64,000 nucleotides of DNA from Gammaproteobacteria bacterium (lineage in GTDB: Bacteria > Pseudomonadota > Gammaproteobacteria > Xanthomonadales > SZUA-36): NCBI GenBank assembly GCA_024277815.1, contig JAJRUM010000051.1, positions 1 to 64,000 of the forward strand. Reading direction: 5' to 3'. This document shows, in pieces, positions 1 to 8,259 of this stretch. The notes under the pieces are model-generated. The model saw only the letters and a list, made by a program, of their open reading frames with translations, was not told the DNA's origin and did not search any database. Every line of letters begins with the position of its first letter. The stretch's first letter is position 1. Made by a program: the position numbers and the translations under genes.

Positions 1-369
1 CAACAGCGGTGTGCGATCAACCACCGCCGGCATGATAAAGCTGCACCGTTCAGTACTGTCGCTGACATTGACCAGTATCCCTGCAGCCGTAGCGAACTCA
101 TAGAGTTTCTGGTTGACGGCATCATCCTGCGCGCAGCCAAACACCACCACGCAACCCTGCAGATCGCTTGCTGCCAACTCACCGGTTTTGTGTTCAAAAC
201 TGTAATCCGCCGCCAACAGCAACATTTCTTCACCCATATCCGGCGCGAGCACGGTCAGGCTACAGCCTGCTCGCAGCAGCAAATCAGCCTTGCGCGCGGC
301 GATCGTGCCACTGCCGACAATCAAGGCGCGGGCATTCTTCAGGTTCAGAAAGATGGGTAAATGGTCCAT
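1..369 (-). CDS. cysG: Siroheme synthase, N-terminal precorrin-2 dehydrogenase/ferrochelatase part (C-terminus outside the window)
   Basis: The 123 visible codons encode the NAD-binding Met8p-like domain that oxidises precorrin-2 and inserts iron to make siroheme. The start reads MDHLPIFLNLKNARALIVG. A glycine-rich nucleotide loop (GSGTIAARKADLLL) sits at about residues 19-32, and the family motif VNVSD followed by CSFIMPA lies near residues 100-115. The ATG at 369 is the only plausible start. The gene runs off the left edge, so I cannot tell whether a uroporphyrinogen methyltransferase domain follows. It lies at the end of a minus-strand cluster divergent from the dsr operon. That fits a role in supplying the siroheme that DsrAB needs. 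Confidence 0.9.
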   Translation of the reverse strand, partial: MDHLPIFLNLKNARALIVGSGTIAARKADLLLRAGCSLTVLAPDMGEEMLLLAADYSFEHKTGELAASDLQGCVVVFGCAQDDAVNQKLYEFATAAGILVNVSDSTERCSFIMPAVVDRTPLL

Positions 370-421
370 TGGTAAATCCTGTATTTGGGTCTGCGAAGCT
401 GCAATCAGACGGGGTCGTAAT

Positions 422-631
422 CTACTGAGCCTCTGCTGCCCACTGGCTCATGACTGCCGCCCAGCCGGCAGCAGTTTTCTCATCAATATCCATCACGGTG
501 AAGCGGCTGCCTTCACGGATGTGTATGCGCAACACCCGCATACCATTTTCATAGTCGACGTTTTCTAGCGTAATTTCCCGCCCATAGGGGGCGCTTAGCT
601 TCTCAAGTTGCTTAACTTCTTCGCCAATCAT
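422..631 (-). CDS. Small conserved-looking protein of unknown function (69 aa) beside dsr
   Basis: I do not recognise a family. The product is 69 residues, soluble and acidic, with no signal peptide, membrane segment or cysteine. It has an alternating pattern suggestive of a small beta-rich fold (for example MRVLRIHIREGSRFTVMDI at residues 31-49) followed by a Trp/Ala-rich helix. Its ATG overlaps the stop of the upstream 67-aa gene by four bases (ATGA), a sign of translational coupling. It is followed 52 bases later by cysG. Position in a siroheme/dsr cluster suggests an accessory role in sulfur metabolism, but that is inference only. Confidence 0.6.
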   Translation of the reverse strand: MIGEEVKQLEKLSAPYGREITLENVDYENGMRVLRIHIREGSRFTVMDIDEKTAAGWAAVMSQWAAEAQ

Positions 632-831
632 TGCTCACCCGTTCCGAAAACTGACTCCAGCTTCCATTCCCAGTTACGGGGGGTGTCCCGGTAGTCGGGC
701 TTGACGTCAAAATTCAGATAGAGCATATCTTCCGAACTCATCAGCCGAACCGCCTCCATCAACTCAGGAAATGAGTTGATTCCGGGATGCTGAATGATGA
801 TGTCACTTAACTTTACCTCAATAGCTTTCAT
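628..831 (-). CDS. Small protein of unknown function (67 aa), coupled to the 69-aa gene
   Basis: The family is not recognised. The 67 residues lack a signal peptide, membrane segment and cysteines. The C-terminal half is rich in aromatic and acidic residues (MLYLNFDVKPDYRDTPRNWE at residues 36-55). The stop overlaps the start of the next minus-strand gene (ATGA at 628-631), and the TauD-like gene ends 44 bases upstream. All four genes from 1733 down to the left edge therefore look like one transcription unit, divergent from dsrA. The function is unknown. Confidence 0.6.
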   Translation of the reverse strand: MKAIEVKLSDIIIQHPGINSFPELMEAVRLMSSEDMLYLNFDVKPDYRDTPRNWEWKLESVFGTGEQ

Positions 832-875
832 CGACCTGACCCTCTGTTCAGTGCTGTATAAATGTATGGATGGGG

Positions 876-1733
876 TTAGCTTGATTCAATACGGTCGAAA
901 AAGCGAGCGCGATACAACAGGCGCTGCTGTTCTGGTCCATCTGCAAACGCCGTGCGGTTATGCAGGACATTGTTTGAAATCAGACCTTCCCCCGGTTGCA
1001 GTCGATAGCGTAATACCGGGCCACTTTCATCCGCCAGTAATTCTGCAAGAAATTGCCGCGCTTGCCGGGTAACGCGATCATCACGCCAGTGAATATTCTT
1101 CTTGCGCGCGCTGAAGCGCATATGTAGTGCCCCACTGTCAGCGTCATGGGTAAACACCGGCCCACATGCGGCAGGCCGGGTTCCGCCCTCTGCATCTGGG
1201 TTGGCTGGAATGGTCATGCACTCAGGATGTTCGAGGGCAGTAATGAAATCCGGATTCTCATCCCGCAGCAGAATGTAGGCTATCTCGAAATCCAGCAATG
1301 CGTTCTCACCGCCTGTTGCAGCAGTCTGCGCGCAATGCAATACGATCGATCGCACCTGTCGGGATTTGGCGTTGTAGTAACCATCCGTGTGCCAGCTAAG
1401 GCCACGATTGGAGTAGGGGACATAATCGCTGCGCGTCCCCTCCACCGCGACGGACAGTTCAGAAACCCCATCCGCATGTGTGCACATATGATGATCGAAC
1501 CGGGTCAAACCAAAACTTGCGGCAAAAGTGCCGACCGCAGCACGGTCTGAGAATTGATTGCGACACCTGTAAACAGCCATGTTGAAGCGCTTACAGCGCG
1601 CCAGGATTGCAGCCCTTGCAGGTTCACTTACATCAAGCAAACCGCCAACATCAACCACCAGGTCACCGCTGTTACGTGGATAGTTATCCAACTTATATGT
1701 TCTCCATTGCTGGTAGCTGGCTTCATTCATCAT
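876..1733 (-). CDS. TauD/TfdA-family Fe(II)/2-oxoglutarate dioxygenase
   Basis: This is a predicted cytoplasmic non-haem iron oxygenase of 285 aa, a normal length for the family. The iron-binding H-x-D is visible in LSWHTDGYYN near residue 117. The distal histidine is in SNNVLHNRTAF near residue 253, and the C-terminal RLLYRARFFDR carries the arginines expected to bind 2-oxoglutarate. I chose the ATG at 1733, which has GGAG ten bases upstream; an upstream TTG (1739) and a second ATG (1730) are alternatives. TauD members release sulfite from sulfonates, but the family also hydroxylates many other acids, so the substrate is not assigned. Its place at the head of the cysG cluster facing dsr makes a sulfur compound an attractive guess. 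Confidence 0.85.
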   Translation of the reverse strand: MMNEASYQQWRTYKLDNYPRNSGDLVVDVGGLLDVSEPARAAILARCKRFNMAVYRCRNQFSDRAAVGTFAASFGLTRFDHHMCTHADGVSELSVAVEGTRSDYVPYSNRGLSWHTDGYYNAKSRQVRSIVLHCAQTAATGGENALLDFEIAYILLRDENPDFITALEHPECMTIPANPDAEGGTRPAACGPVFTHDADSGALHMRFSARKKNIHWRDDRVTRQARQFLAELLADESGPVLRYRLQPGEGLISNNVLHNRTAFADGPEQQRLLYRARFFDRIESS

Positions 1734-1739
1734 GAACAA

Positions 1740-2032
1740 TTACTCCATCGAAAAACATCAACAAGACTTGGGAAAATTACACTATTTTGAGTGACAGTTT
1801 TTAGCACACACAGAATCCCGCTGGAATTAACTTGGGAATTCTTATATCATGATTTTCTAATATAGCAAAATTGGCGAAGATTACCGAACTGAATTTCACA
1901 CCGCGTTTAAGTTTCTTACGTGTTTTTCAGCGTTGATTTAGTACATGAGCTATATTGATAAATAGCCGCCTGTTTTATCCTCACGGGATAGGCAGCAAAA
2001 AAACTTCAGGACTGATCTGGTGGAGCAAATCT
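1740..2032. promoter_or_regulatory. Divergent intergenic region between the TauD/cysG cluster and the dsr operon
   Basis: This 293-base AT-rich gap separates two divergent transcription units and must hold their promoters. I see no confident -35/-10 pair. The best dsr-side fragments are TTGATT at 1933 and TATATT at 1951, whose 12-base spacing is poor. The end of the region holds the dsrA ribosome-binding site GGAG at 2022-2025. An upstream TTG-type reading frame opens at 1955 in frame with dsrA, but it lacks a ribosome-binding site and is not part of the mature gene. Confidence 0.5.
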
Positions 2033-3283
2033 ATGACCAAGAAAGCACATGACACCCCCTTACTTGATGAATTAAAGAGTGGCCCATGGCCCAGTTTCGT
2101 TGAAGGGCTCGAGCGACTTGCGAATGATGGCGACACCCCGCATGCCAGAATGATGACCGACCTGCTGGGTCAGCTCGAACATTCTTATGAGGAGCGCCGG
2201 GGTTTCTGGAAAGGCGGTACGGTCAGTGTGTTTGGTTATGGTGGTGGCGTTATCCCACGTTTCTCAGAGGTTGCGGAAGATTATCCTGAATCATCAGAGT
2301 TCCACACATTGCGTATCATCCCGCCCGCCGGTTTGCATTACTCGACCAAGCTGTTGCGGGATATGTGTGACATCTGGGAAGAACATGGCTCAGGCCTGAT
2401 CGCCCTGCATGGCCAGTCCGGTGACATCATGTTCCAGGGCTGTACTTCAGATAATGTACAGCCGGCTTTTGATGCCTTGAATAAAATCGGCCTCGACATG
2501 GGCGGTGCTGGACCCGCATTGAGAACCTCCATGAACTGTGTTGGCCACGCTCGTTGTGAACAGTCCTGTTATGACGAGGTGCGCACGCACCGTATGATCA
2601 TCAACGGCCTGCTGGACGAAATGCACCGGCCGGCATTACCTTACAAATTCAAGTTCAAGTTCTCCGGTTGCCCAAATGACTGCGTCAACGCCATCCACCG
2701 CGCTGACATGGCCGTCATTGGTACCTGGCGTGATGACATGCAGGTTGACCAGGAGAAGGTCAAGGAACATGTTGCCAAGGCCGGACGTAAACAAATGATC
2801 GATACCGTAATCGCCATGTGCCCGACGCGCGCACTCAGCCTGAACGATGACGACACCCTGGATATTGACAACAAGAGCTGTGTGCGTTGCATGCATTGCA
2901 TTAATGTCATGCCCAAAGCATTGTCTCCAGGTAAAGACCGCGGCGTCACAATTTTGATGGGCGGCAAGCGCTCACTGAAAATTGGTGACCAGATGGGTAC
3001 GGTTATCCACCCGTTCCTGAAGCTTGAAACCGATGAGGATTACGAAAAACTGTTTGAGTTCACCGAAGAGTGCATCGACTTTTTTGCTGAAAATGCTCTC
3101 GAACATGAGCGCATCGGCGAAACCATCGACCGCATTGGACTCGCCAACTTCCTGGACGCACTTGACGTCCCCGTTGACCCGAACATGGTCAATCATCCAC
3201 GCACCAGTTCTTATGTGCGTACCGATGACTGGGATGTGGAAGCTGCGAAGTGGTTTGAACACAAACAAGCCACCACCAAGTAA
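2033..3283 (+). CDS. dsrA: Dissimilatory sulfite reductase alpha subunit (reverse/oxidative type)
   Basis: The product is 416 aa, the length of the DsrA of sulfur oxidisers. The sirohaem-[4Fe-4S] site is a C-x5-C (C169, C175 in NCVGHARCEQSC) plus a C-x3-C (C213, C217 in SGCPNDCVNA). A ferredoxin insert follows, with CPTRA and then SCVRCMHC at about residues 263-290. With DsrB it forms the cytoplasmic alpha2beta2 enzyme that, in oxidisers, releases sulfite from sulfur held on DsrC. I moved the start to the ATG at 2033 because GGAG lies seven bases upstream and the product then begins MTKKAHDTPLLDE, as in the family. It is the first gene of a 13-gene operon. Confidence 0.97.
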   Translation: MTKKAHDTPLLDELKSGPWPSFVEGLERLANDGDTPHARMMTDLLGQLEHSYEERRGFWKGGTVSVFGYGGGVIPRFSEVAEDYPESSEFHTLRIIPPAGLHYSTKLLRDMCDIWEEHGSGLIALHGQSGDIMFQGCTSDNVQPAFDALNKIGLDMGGAGPALRTSMNCVGHARCEQSCYDEVRTHRMIINGLLDEMHRPALPYKFKFKFSGCPNDCVNAIHRADMAVIGTWRDDMQVDQEKVKEHVAKAGRKQMIDTVIAMCPTRALSLNDDDTLDIDNKSCVRCMHCINVMPKALSPGKDRGVTILMGGKRSLKIGDQMGTVIHPFLKLETDEDYEKLFEFTEECIDFFAENALEHERIGETIDRIGLANFLDALDVPVDPNMVNHPRTSSYVRTDDWDVEAAKWFEHKQATTK

Positions 3284-3346
3284 TCACTGTTTACGAATAT
3301 TGAATATGCAATACGAGCAAAGTATAGCGAGTATGAGGAATACACA

Positions 3347-4426
3347 ATGAATAATGCAGAAATGCCACGCAGGCCCGATGAACACGGTGTTCCAGATCCT
3401 TTTCCATATATGCACCCAACGCTGAAAGCAAACTATGGCAACTGGGCCTGGCATGATCGCCCGCGCCCTGGCGTACTCCACCACATGTCCCACAGTGGCG
3501 AAGAAATCTGGACCGTGCGTGCGGGTACACAACGGCAGATGGATGTCGGCACAATTCGTAAACTGTGCGAACTTGCAGATAAATTTGCCGATGGCTTTAT
3601 GCGCTTCACAACCCGTAGTAACGCGGAGTTTATGTGTACTTCGGCAGACAAAACCGGACCATTGATTGAAGGCCTGAATGACGCGGGCTTCCCGGTCGGC
3701 GGAACAGGTAATTCGGTTTCAATGATTTCCCATACGCAGGGCTGGTTACACTGTGACATTCCCGGCACTGATGCGTCCGGCGTGGTCAAATCACTGATGG
3801 ATGAATTGCACCATGAGTTTACGCATGAAGAAATGCCTAATCGTGTACGCATGACTACTTCCTGCTGCCAGATTAACTGCGGCGGCCAGGGCGATATCGC
3901 TATCAATGTTCAGTATGTCAAGCCACCAAGAATCAATCATGATCTGGTAGCCAATGTTTGTGAACGCCCCGCAGTTGTGGCTCGCTGCCCGGTGGCAGCT
4001 ATTCGCCCTGCGATGGTTAACGGCAAGCCCTCGCTTGAAGTTGACGAGAAAAAATGTATCTGTTGCGGTGCGTGCTATCCACCCTGCCCGCCAATGCAGA
4101 TTAACGGTCCGGATTCAACCAGGCTGGCCATCTGGGTCGGCGGCAAGCATTCCAATGCACGCTCGAAGCCGACCTTCCACAAACTGGTCGCAGCCAATTT
4201 GCCCAATAACGCACCACGATGGCCTGAAGTTGCCGATATCGTGAAGCGGATTCTTTACGCATATAAAGAAGACGGGCAAGCCTGGGAGCGTTTGGGCGAA
4301 TGGATCGAACGTATTGGCTGGTCACGCTTTTTCGAAATGACGGACCTGGCCTTTACCAAGCATCAGATCGATGACTGGCGCGGCGCCCGTAAGAGCCTGA
4401 ACGCTTCCGCCCACCTTCACTTTTGA
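3347..4426 (+). CDS. dsrB: Dissimilatory sulfite reductase beta subunit
   Basis: The product is 359 aa, matching the usual DsrB size. A cysteine cluster TTSCCQINCGGQGD sits near residues 166-179. The ferredoxin domain shows RCPVAAI and then KCICCGACYPPCPP near residues 213-250. GAGGA precedes the ATG with good spacing. It lies 63 bases after dsrA and its stop overlaps the first base of dsrE. It is the partner of DsrA in the siroheme enzyme. The accompanying dsrEFH and dsrL genes show that this is the oxidative form and not a sulfate reducer's. Confidence 0.97.
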   Translation: MNNAEMPRRPDEHGVPDPFPYMHPTLKANYGNWAWHDRPRPGVLHHMSHSGEEIWTVRAGTQRQMDVGTIRKLCELADKFADGFMRFTTRSNAEFMCTSADKTGPLIEGLNDAGFPVGGTGNSVSMISHTQGWLHCDIPGTDASGVVKSLMDELHHEFTHEEMPNRVRMTTSCCQINCGGQGDIAINVQYVKPPRINHDLVANVCERPAVVARCPVAAIRPAMVNGKPSLEVDEKKCICCGACYPPCPPMQINGPDSTRLAIWVGGKHSNARSKPTFHKLVAANLPNNAPRWPEVADIVKRILYAYKEDGQAWERLGEWIERIGWSRFFEMTDLAFTKHQIDDWRGARKSLNASAHLHF

Positions 4427-4797
4427 TGAATCAGCCAATGAAATTTGGAATATTAATCAACGAAGGCCCATTTACGCATCAGGCTTCAGACAGTGCGCTC
4501 CGGTTTGCCGAAGCAGCCATCGCCAAAGGGCACAAAATCGCCCGCGTGTTTTTCTATAACGATGGCGTCAACAACGCCAACAAACTGTCAGAGCCACAGA
4601 GTGACGACCGGGACCTGGTCTCACTATGGTCAGAACTGGGCAAAGAACACGATATCGATCTGGTCGTTTGCATTGCCGCTGCGTTACGGCGCGGTATCAA
4701 GGACGAAGTCCTGAAGGATGGTTTTCGGATTTCTGGTCTCGGCCAGTTGGTCGAGGCCGGTATTGAAAATGACCGTCTGGTCGTATTTGGCGATTGA
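4426..4797 (+). CDS. dsrE: Sulfur-relay protein DsrE
   Basis: This is a member of the DsrE/TusD fold that receives persulfide sulfur and passes it on to DsrC. The product is 123 aa. The conserved acceptor cysteine is in DLVVCIAAALRRGI near residue 83. The first ATG overlaps the dsrB stop (TGATG). A downstream ATG at 4438 (MKFGILINE) is equally plausible and would trim four residues. DsrE, DsrF and DsrH form a hexamer in sulfur oxidisers; the three genes are contiguous here. Presence of this trio is a marker of the oxidative direction. Confidence 0.95.
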   Translation: MNQPMKFGILINEGPFTHQASDSALRFAEAAIAKGHKIARVFFYNDGVNNANKLSEPQSDDRDLVSLWSELGKEHDIDLVVCIAAALRRGIKDEVLKDGFRISGLGQLVEAGIENDRLVVFGD

Positions 4798-4811
4798 AGG
4801 AGCACTAACGA

Positions 4812-5201
4812 ATGGAACCATGGGAAGAAGATGGCCCTGAAGTAGTAAAACGCTTCATGTATGTCAATCGCAAAGCACCATACGGCACAATCTACGCACT
4901 GGAATGTCTTGAGGTGGTGCTGATTACGGCAGCATTCGACCAGGACACCAGCGTAGTTTTCGTTGACGATGGCGTTTATCAACTGAAAAAGAACCAACAA
5001 ACTGAAGGTATCGGGATGAAAAATTTCTCCAACACCTACAGGGCGCTGGATGACTACGACGTAGAGAAAATTTATGTCGAACAGGCGTCACTTGACGCAC
5101 GTGGGCTGACTGCTGATGACCTGATCATTCCGGTAGAAGTCGTCACAACCGAAAACCTGCGCGAAATCATGGCGCAACAAGACGTGGTAATCAGTTCATG
5201 A
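4812..5201 (+). CDS. dsrF: Sulfur-relay protein DsrF
   Basis: The product is 129 aa of the DsrF/TusC family, a structural member of the DsrEFH complex. The start MEPWEEDGPEVVKRFMYVNR and the segment DTSVVFVDDGVYQL (residues 44-57) are typical. AGGAG lies eight bases before the ATG. The single cysteine, in YALECLEV, is not the DsrE-type acceptor. The stop overlaps the start of dsrH by four bases (ATGA), so the two are probably translationally coupled. Confidence 0.95.
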   Translation: MEPWEEDGPEVVKRFMYVNRKAPYGTIYALECLEVVLITAAFDQDTSVVFVDDGVYQLKKNQQTEGIGMKNFSNTYRALDDYDVEKIYVEQASLDARGLTADDLIIPVEVVTTENLREIMAQQDVVISS

Positions 5202-5509
5202 GTACGATGCTGCATTTGATTAACAGGTCCCCTTTTGACGCACCAGCGCTGGAAAGCTGCCTGCGACTGGCGCAAGCCGGAAGTTCGGTATTACTGATTG
5301 AAGACGGCGTATACGCAGCCTTGGGCAAGGCCGCACACGCGGCAGCGATTGGCGAAAGAATGGATGATCTGAAATTTTATGTTCTTGGACCCGATGTTGC
5401 CGCACGGGGACTGGAAGACAAGCCTTTGATCGATGGCATCAGTGTTATCGATTATGGCGGATTTGTTGACTTAGTGGTTGAACACGAAGTCACTCAATCC
5501 TGGATGTAG
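5198..5509 (+). CDS. dsrH: Sulfur-relay protein DsrH
   Basis: The product is 103 aa of the DsrH/TusB family, the third subunit of the DsrEFH sulfur transferase. It begins MSTMLHLINRSPFD and ends with the family-typical EHEVTQSWM. The cysteine at residue 20 (LESCLRL) occupies the position of the conserved DsrH cysteine. It overlaps dsrF by four bases and precedes dsrC by 32 bases. Confidence 0.94.
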   Translation: MSTMLHLINRSPFDAPALESCLRLAQAGSSVLLIEDGVYAALGKAAHAAAIGERMDDLKFYVLGPDVAARGLEDKPLIDGISVIDYGGFVDLVVEHEVTQSWM

Positions 5510-5541
5510 ATTGGTTCTTAATTTTATTAATGAGGTAAATT

Positions 5542-5874
5542 ATGGCATACGACGTAAACGGCACGATACATGAGGCCGACGAAGAGGGCTATATCACTGA
5601 TATCGGCGCCTGGAATGAAGATTTGGCACTGATGATCGCCAAGGAAGAAAACATTGATATGAATAGTGATGCCTGGGAAGTTGTAAATTTCCTGCGCAGC
5701 TATTATGAAGAATACCAGATTGCACCAGCAGTCCGTGTTCTGACCAAGGCCATCAAGAAAAAACTTGGCGCCGACAAAGGCAACAGCAAATACCTGTACG
5801 AGTTGTTCCCGTACGGACCTGCCAAACAGGCTTGCAAAATTGCCGGGTTGCCGAAACCGACAGGCTGTATCTAA
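5542..5874 (+). CDS. dsrC: DsrC, sulfur-carrier protein with both C-terminal redox cysteines
   Basis: The product is 110 aa. The flexible C-terminal arm ends QACKIAGLPKPTGCI and keeps both functional cysteines, ten residues apart, at 98 and 109. This marks a true DsrC, not a single-cysteine TusE. DsrC carries sulfur as persulfide or trisulfide between DsrEFH, DsrAB and the DsrMKJOP complex. GAGG lies a few bases before the ATG. The 32-base gap upstream is AT-rich and could hold an extra promoter, but I see no clear one. Confidence 0.97.
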   Translation: MAYDVNGTIHEADEEGYITDIGAWNEDLALMIAKEENIDMNSDAWEVVNFLRSYYEEYQIAPAVRVLTKAIKKKLGADKGNSKYLYELFPYGPAKQACKIAGLPKPTGCI

Positions 5875-5921
5875 GCAAATACCACGGGTAAGCATTTAGC
5901 TGCCCAGCTGAGAGGGAGAGT

Positions 5922-6671
5922 GTGTTGCTAAGCACGATCTATGCAGTATTATTTTACCTGGCGACGGCAGTTTTTGTCGTCGGTCTGGCGTATAGAATCC
6001 GGCTTTATGCACGCACTCCCGCCCCGCTGAAGATACCCACGACACCGGCTCCGGTTACACAATCGGGTGTGGTTGTGCGAATGGCAAAAGAAGTCGTTCT
6101 GTTTGAAAGCCTGTTCAAGGCCAACAAGTGGACGTGGCTGTTTGGCTGGGTTTTTCACATTGCGATGCTGCTGGTTATTCTGCGTCATTTCCGTTACTTC
6201 AATGAACCCATCTGGTTTTGGGTTAACTGGGTTCAACCATTTGGAATGTATGCCGGATTCGCAATGCTGGCCGGACTGGCCGCGCTCTGGGGTCGGCGTT
6301 TTCTCGTCGAGCGCATTCGATATATTACCGGCCCTTCCGACCACCTGATGCTACTGCTGTTGATTGGCATCGCAGCTACCGGGCTGTTGATGCGCTTTGT
6401 CGAACATACCGATATTATCTCACTGAAAGCGTTCATCCTCGGGTTGATTTATTTTGACTGGCAGCCCATTCCAGCCGATCCACTGCTGCTGGTCCACCTG
6501 GGTCTGGTCATGCTGCTGATGTTCATTTTCCCATTTTCAAAATTGTTGCATGCCCCGGGTGTGTTTTTTAGCCCGACACGTAACCAGGTTGATAACCCCC
6601 GCGAACAAAGACACCTTGCCCCCTGGGCTGCAGCACTGGATGCAGACCGGACCGAAGCAGGAGGCGAATAG
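5922..6671 (+). CDS. dsrM: DsrM, cytochrome b-type membrane subunit of DsrMKJOP
   Basis: The product is about 249 aa with five predicted membrane helices (near residues 4-26, 70-90, 105-125, 140-165 and 190-215). Histidines in FHIAMLL, RHFRYF and LVHLGLVML could ligate two b haems, as in NarI-like subunits. Translation starts at a GTG preceded by GAGGGAG with about five bases' spacing; a TTG one codon later is possible. It sits four bases before dsrK. The DsrMK pair is the core of the complex that exchanges electrons between DsrC and the quinone pool. Confidence 0.93.
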   Translation: MLLSTIYAVLFYLATAVFVVGLAYRIRLYARTPAPLKIPTTPAPVTQSGVVVRMAKEVVLFESLFKANKWTWLFGWVFHIAMLLVILRHFRYFNEPIWFWVNWVQPFGMYAGFAMLAGLAALWGRRFLVERIRYITGPSDHLMLLLLIGIAATGLLMRFVEHTDIISLKAFILGLIYFDWQPIPADPLLLVHLGLVMLLMFIFPFSKLLHAPGVFFSPTRNQVDNPREQRHLAPWAAALDADRTEAGGE

Positions 6672-6674
6672 CCG

Positions 6675-8228
6675 ATGGCTGACCACGACACAGTAACGAT
6701 CAATACCCTGTTTGAGATTCCGGTCCTCAACCGCGGGGCCATGAAAGACCTGTCCACCTTCCCCGCAGCCCCGGAGCACCAGGAGGCGCTGGGCTTTCCC
6801 GGCGAACTGGTAGACAACTGGCAAATCAAAGCCATTGAAAAATTTGGCGAGTTGCTGAAAAAATCCCGCGCACTGCAGGTCTATATGGATGGCTGTGTAA
6901 AGTGCGGGGCTTGTACCGACAAATGCCACTATTTCCTCGGTACCGGTGACCCCAAGAATATGCCGGTTGCGCGACAGGATCTGTTGCGCAAGATCTATCG
7001 CCGTTATTTTACTTTTGCTGGCAAGTATTTTCCAAAACTGGTCGGTGCTGAAGACCTTACCAAAGAAGTTCTGGATGACTGGTACAACTACTTCCACCAG
7101 TGCTCGCAGTGCCGACGGTGTTCCGTCTACTGCCCTTATGGCATTGATACAGCTGAAATATCCATGGCAGCCCGCGAAATTATGGACCACATCGGTAAAG
7201 GACAGAAATACTGCAATGAAATCATTGCCAAGGTTCACAAAATAGGCAACAACCTCGGACTGCCTGAGGCAGCGTTGATCGACACCCTTGAGGGCCTGGA
7301 AGAAGACATCGAAGAAGAAACCGGTGTCGCCGTCAAACTTCCGGTCAACGTTAAAGGTGCCGATATCCTGCTGGTAACCCCCAGTGCAGACTTTTTTGCC
7401 GAACCGCACGTGGATGGCCTGATCGGTTATGCCAAGGTTTTCCACCAGGCGGGTGTCAGCTGGACGGTCAGTTCTTACGCGTCTGAAGCCGCAAACTTCG
7501 CCATGTTTATCGGCTCATACGAGCAAATGAAGCAGATTGCAGAACGGATCAGGAAAGCAGCTCAGGACCTGGGCGTCAAACGCATTATTTTTGGTGAATG
7601 CGGGCATGCATGGCGTGTCGCATACAGTTTCCTGAACACACTGGCTGGACCTTTCGACTTTCTTGATTCCAGGTATCCGGTACCGCAACACATTTGCGAA
7701 TTTACCTGGGACCTGATCAAGGATGGCAAGCTGAACCTGGACAAGTCTGCCAACGATCATATGACACTCACATTTCACGACTCCTGCAACGTGGCTCGTG
7801 GATCACGCATGGGCGACAAGCCCGGTGGCCAGTTTGAGATCCCACGCGCCATTATCAGGGCTTGCTGCAACAATTTTTATGACATGGCCGCGGATACGAT
7901 CCACGAGAGCACATTTTGCTGTGGAGGCGGTGGTGGCCTGCTGACCGATGACCTGATGGAACTCCGATCCAAGGGCGCATCCCCCCGTATGGAAGCCCTG
8001 AAAGAAGTTGTAGAAGAGCATGGCGTTACGCACATGGCAGCAATTTGTGCGATCTGCAAATCACAGTTTTCTAAAGTCATGCCGACCTACGGGTTCGACA
8101 TGGACAGCATCGTCAGCGTCCATCAACTGGTATCCAATGCGATTATCCTTGATGGACAAGTTACTGAAGAGGATGCAGATGAAGAGGGCGATGCCCAGGA
8201 ACATGCTGCTGAACAAGTCAGCACATAA
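6675..8228 (+). CDS. dsrK: DsrK, iron-sulfur subunit related to heterodisulfide reductase HdrD
   Basis: The product is 517 aa. Two ferredoxin-type motifs bind [4Fe-4S] clusters: C74, C77, C80, C84 and C143, C146, C149, C153. The C-terminal catalytic site of the CCG family appears as FCCGGGGG (C415, C416), with further cysteines in FGECGH and HDSCNVAR. DsrK faces the cytoplasm and is thought to act on the DsrC trisulfide or disulfide. The last 25 residues form an acidic tail rich in Glu and Asp. AGGAGG lies in the dsrM C-terminal coding end, 12 bases before the ATG. Confidence 0.96.
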   Translation: MADHDTVTINTLFEIPVLNRGAMKDLSTFPAAPEHQEALGFPGELVDNWQIKAIEKFGELLKKSRALQVYMDGCVKCGACTDKCHYFLGTGDPKNMPVARQDLLRKIYRRYFTFAGKYFPKLVGAEDLTKEVLDDWYNYFHQCSQCRRCSVYCPYGIDTAEISMAAREIMDHIGKGQKYCNEIIAKVHKIGNNLGLPEAALIDTLEGLEEDIEEETGVAVKLPVNVKGADILLVTPSADFFAEPHVDGLIGYAKVFHQAGVSWTVSSYASEAANFAMFIGSYEQMKQIAERIRKAAQDLGVKRIIFGECGHAWRVAYSFLNTLAGPFDFLDSRYPVPQHICEFTWDLIKDGKLNLDKSANDHMTLTFHDSCNVARGSRMGDKPGGQFEIPRAIIRACCNNFYDMAADTIHESTFCCGGGGGLLTDDLMELRSKGASPRMEALKEVVEEHGVTHMAAICAICKSQFSKVMPTYGFDMDSIVSVHQLVSNAIILDGQVTEEDADEEGDAQEHAAEQVST

Positions 8229-8259
8229 CAATAGAGACACTGAACCAAGAGATTGAGCG

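Noticed and set aside
1933-1956. TTGATT and TATATT as a dsrA promoter
   Set aside because: Spacing of 12 bases is too short for a sigma70 promoter; the region is noted without naming a promoter.
6537-7445. 302-codon open frame antisense to dsrM and dsrK
   Set aside because: It is the shadow of strongly conserved dsrK codons and shows no protein-like motif.
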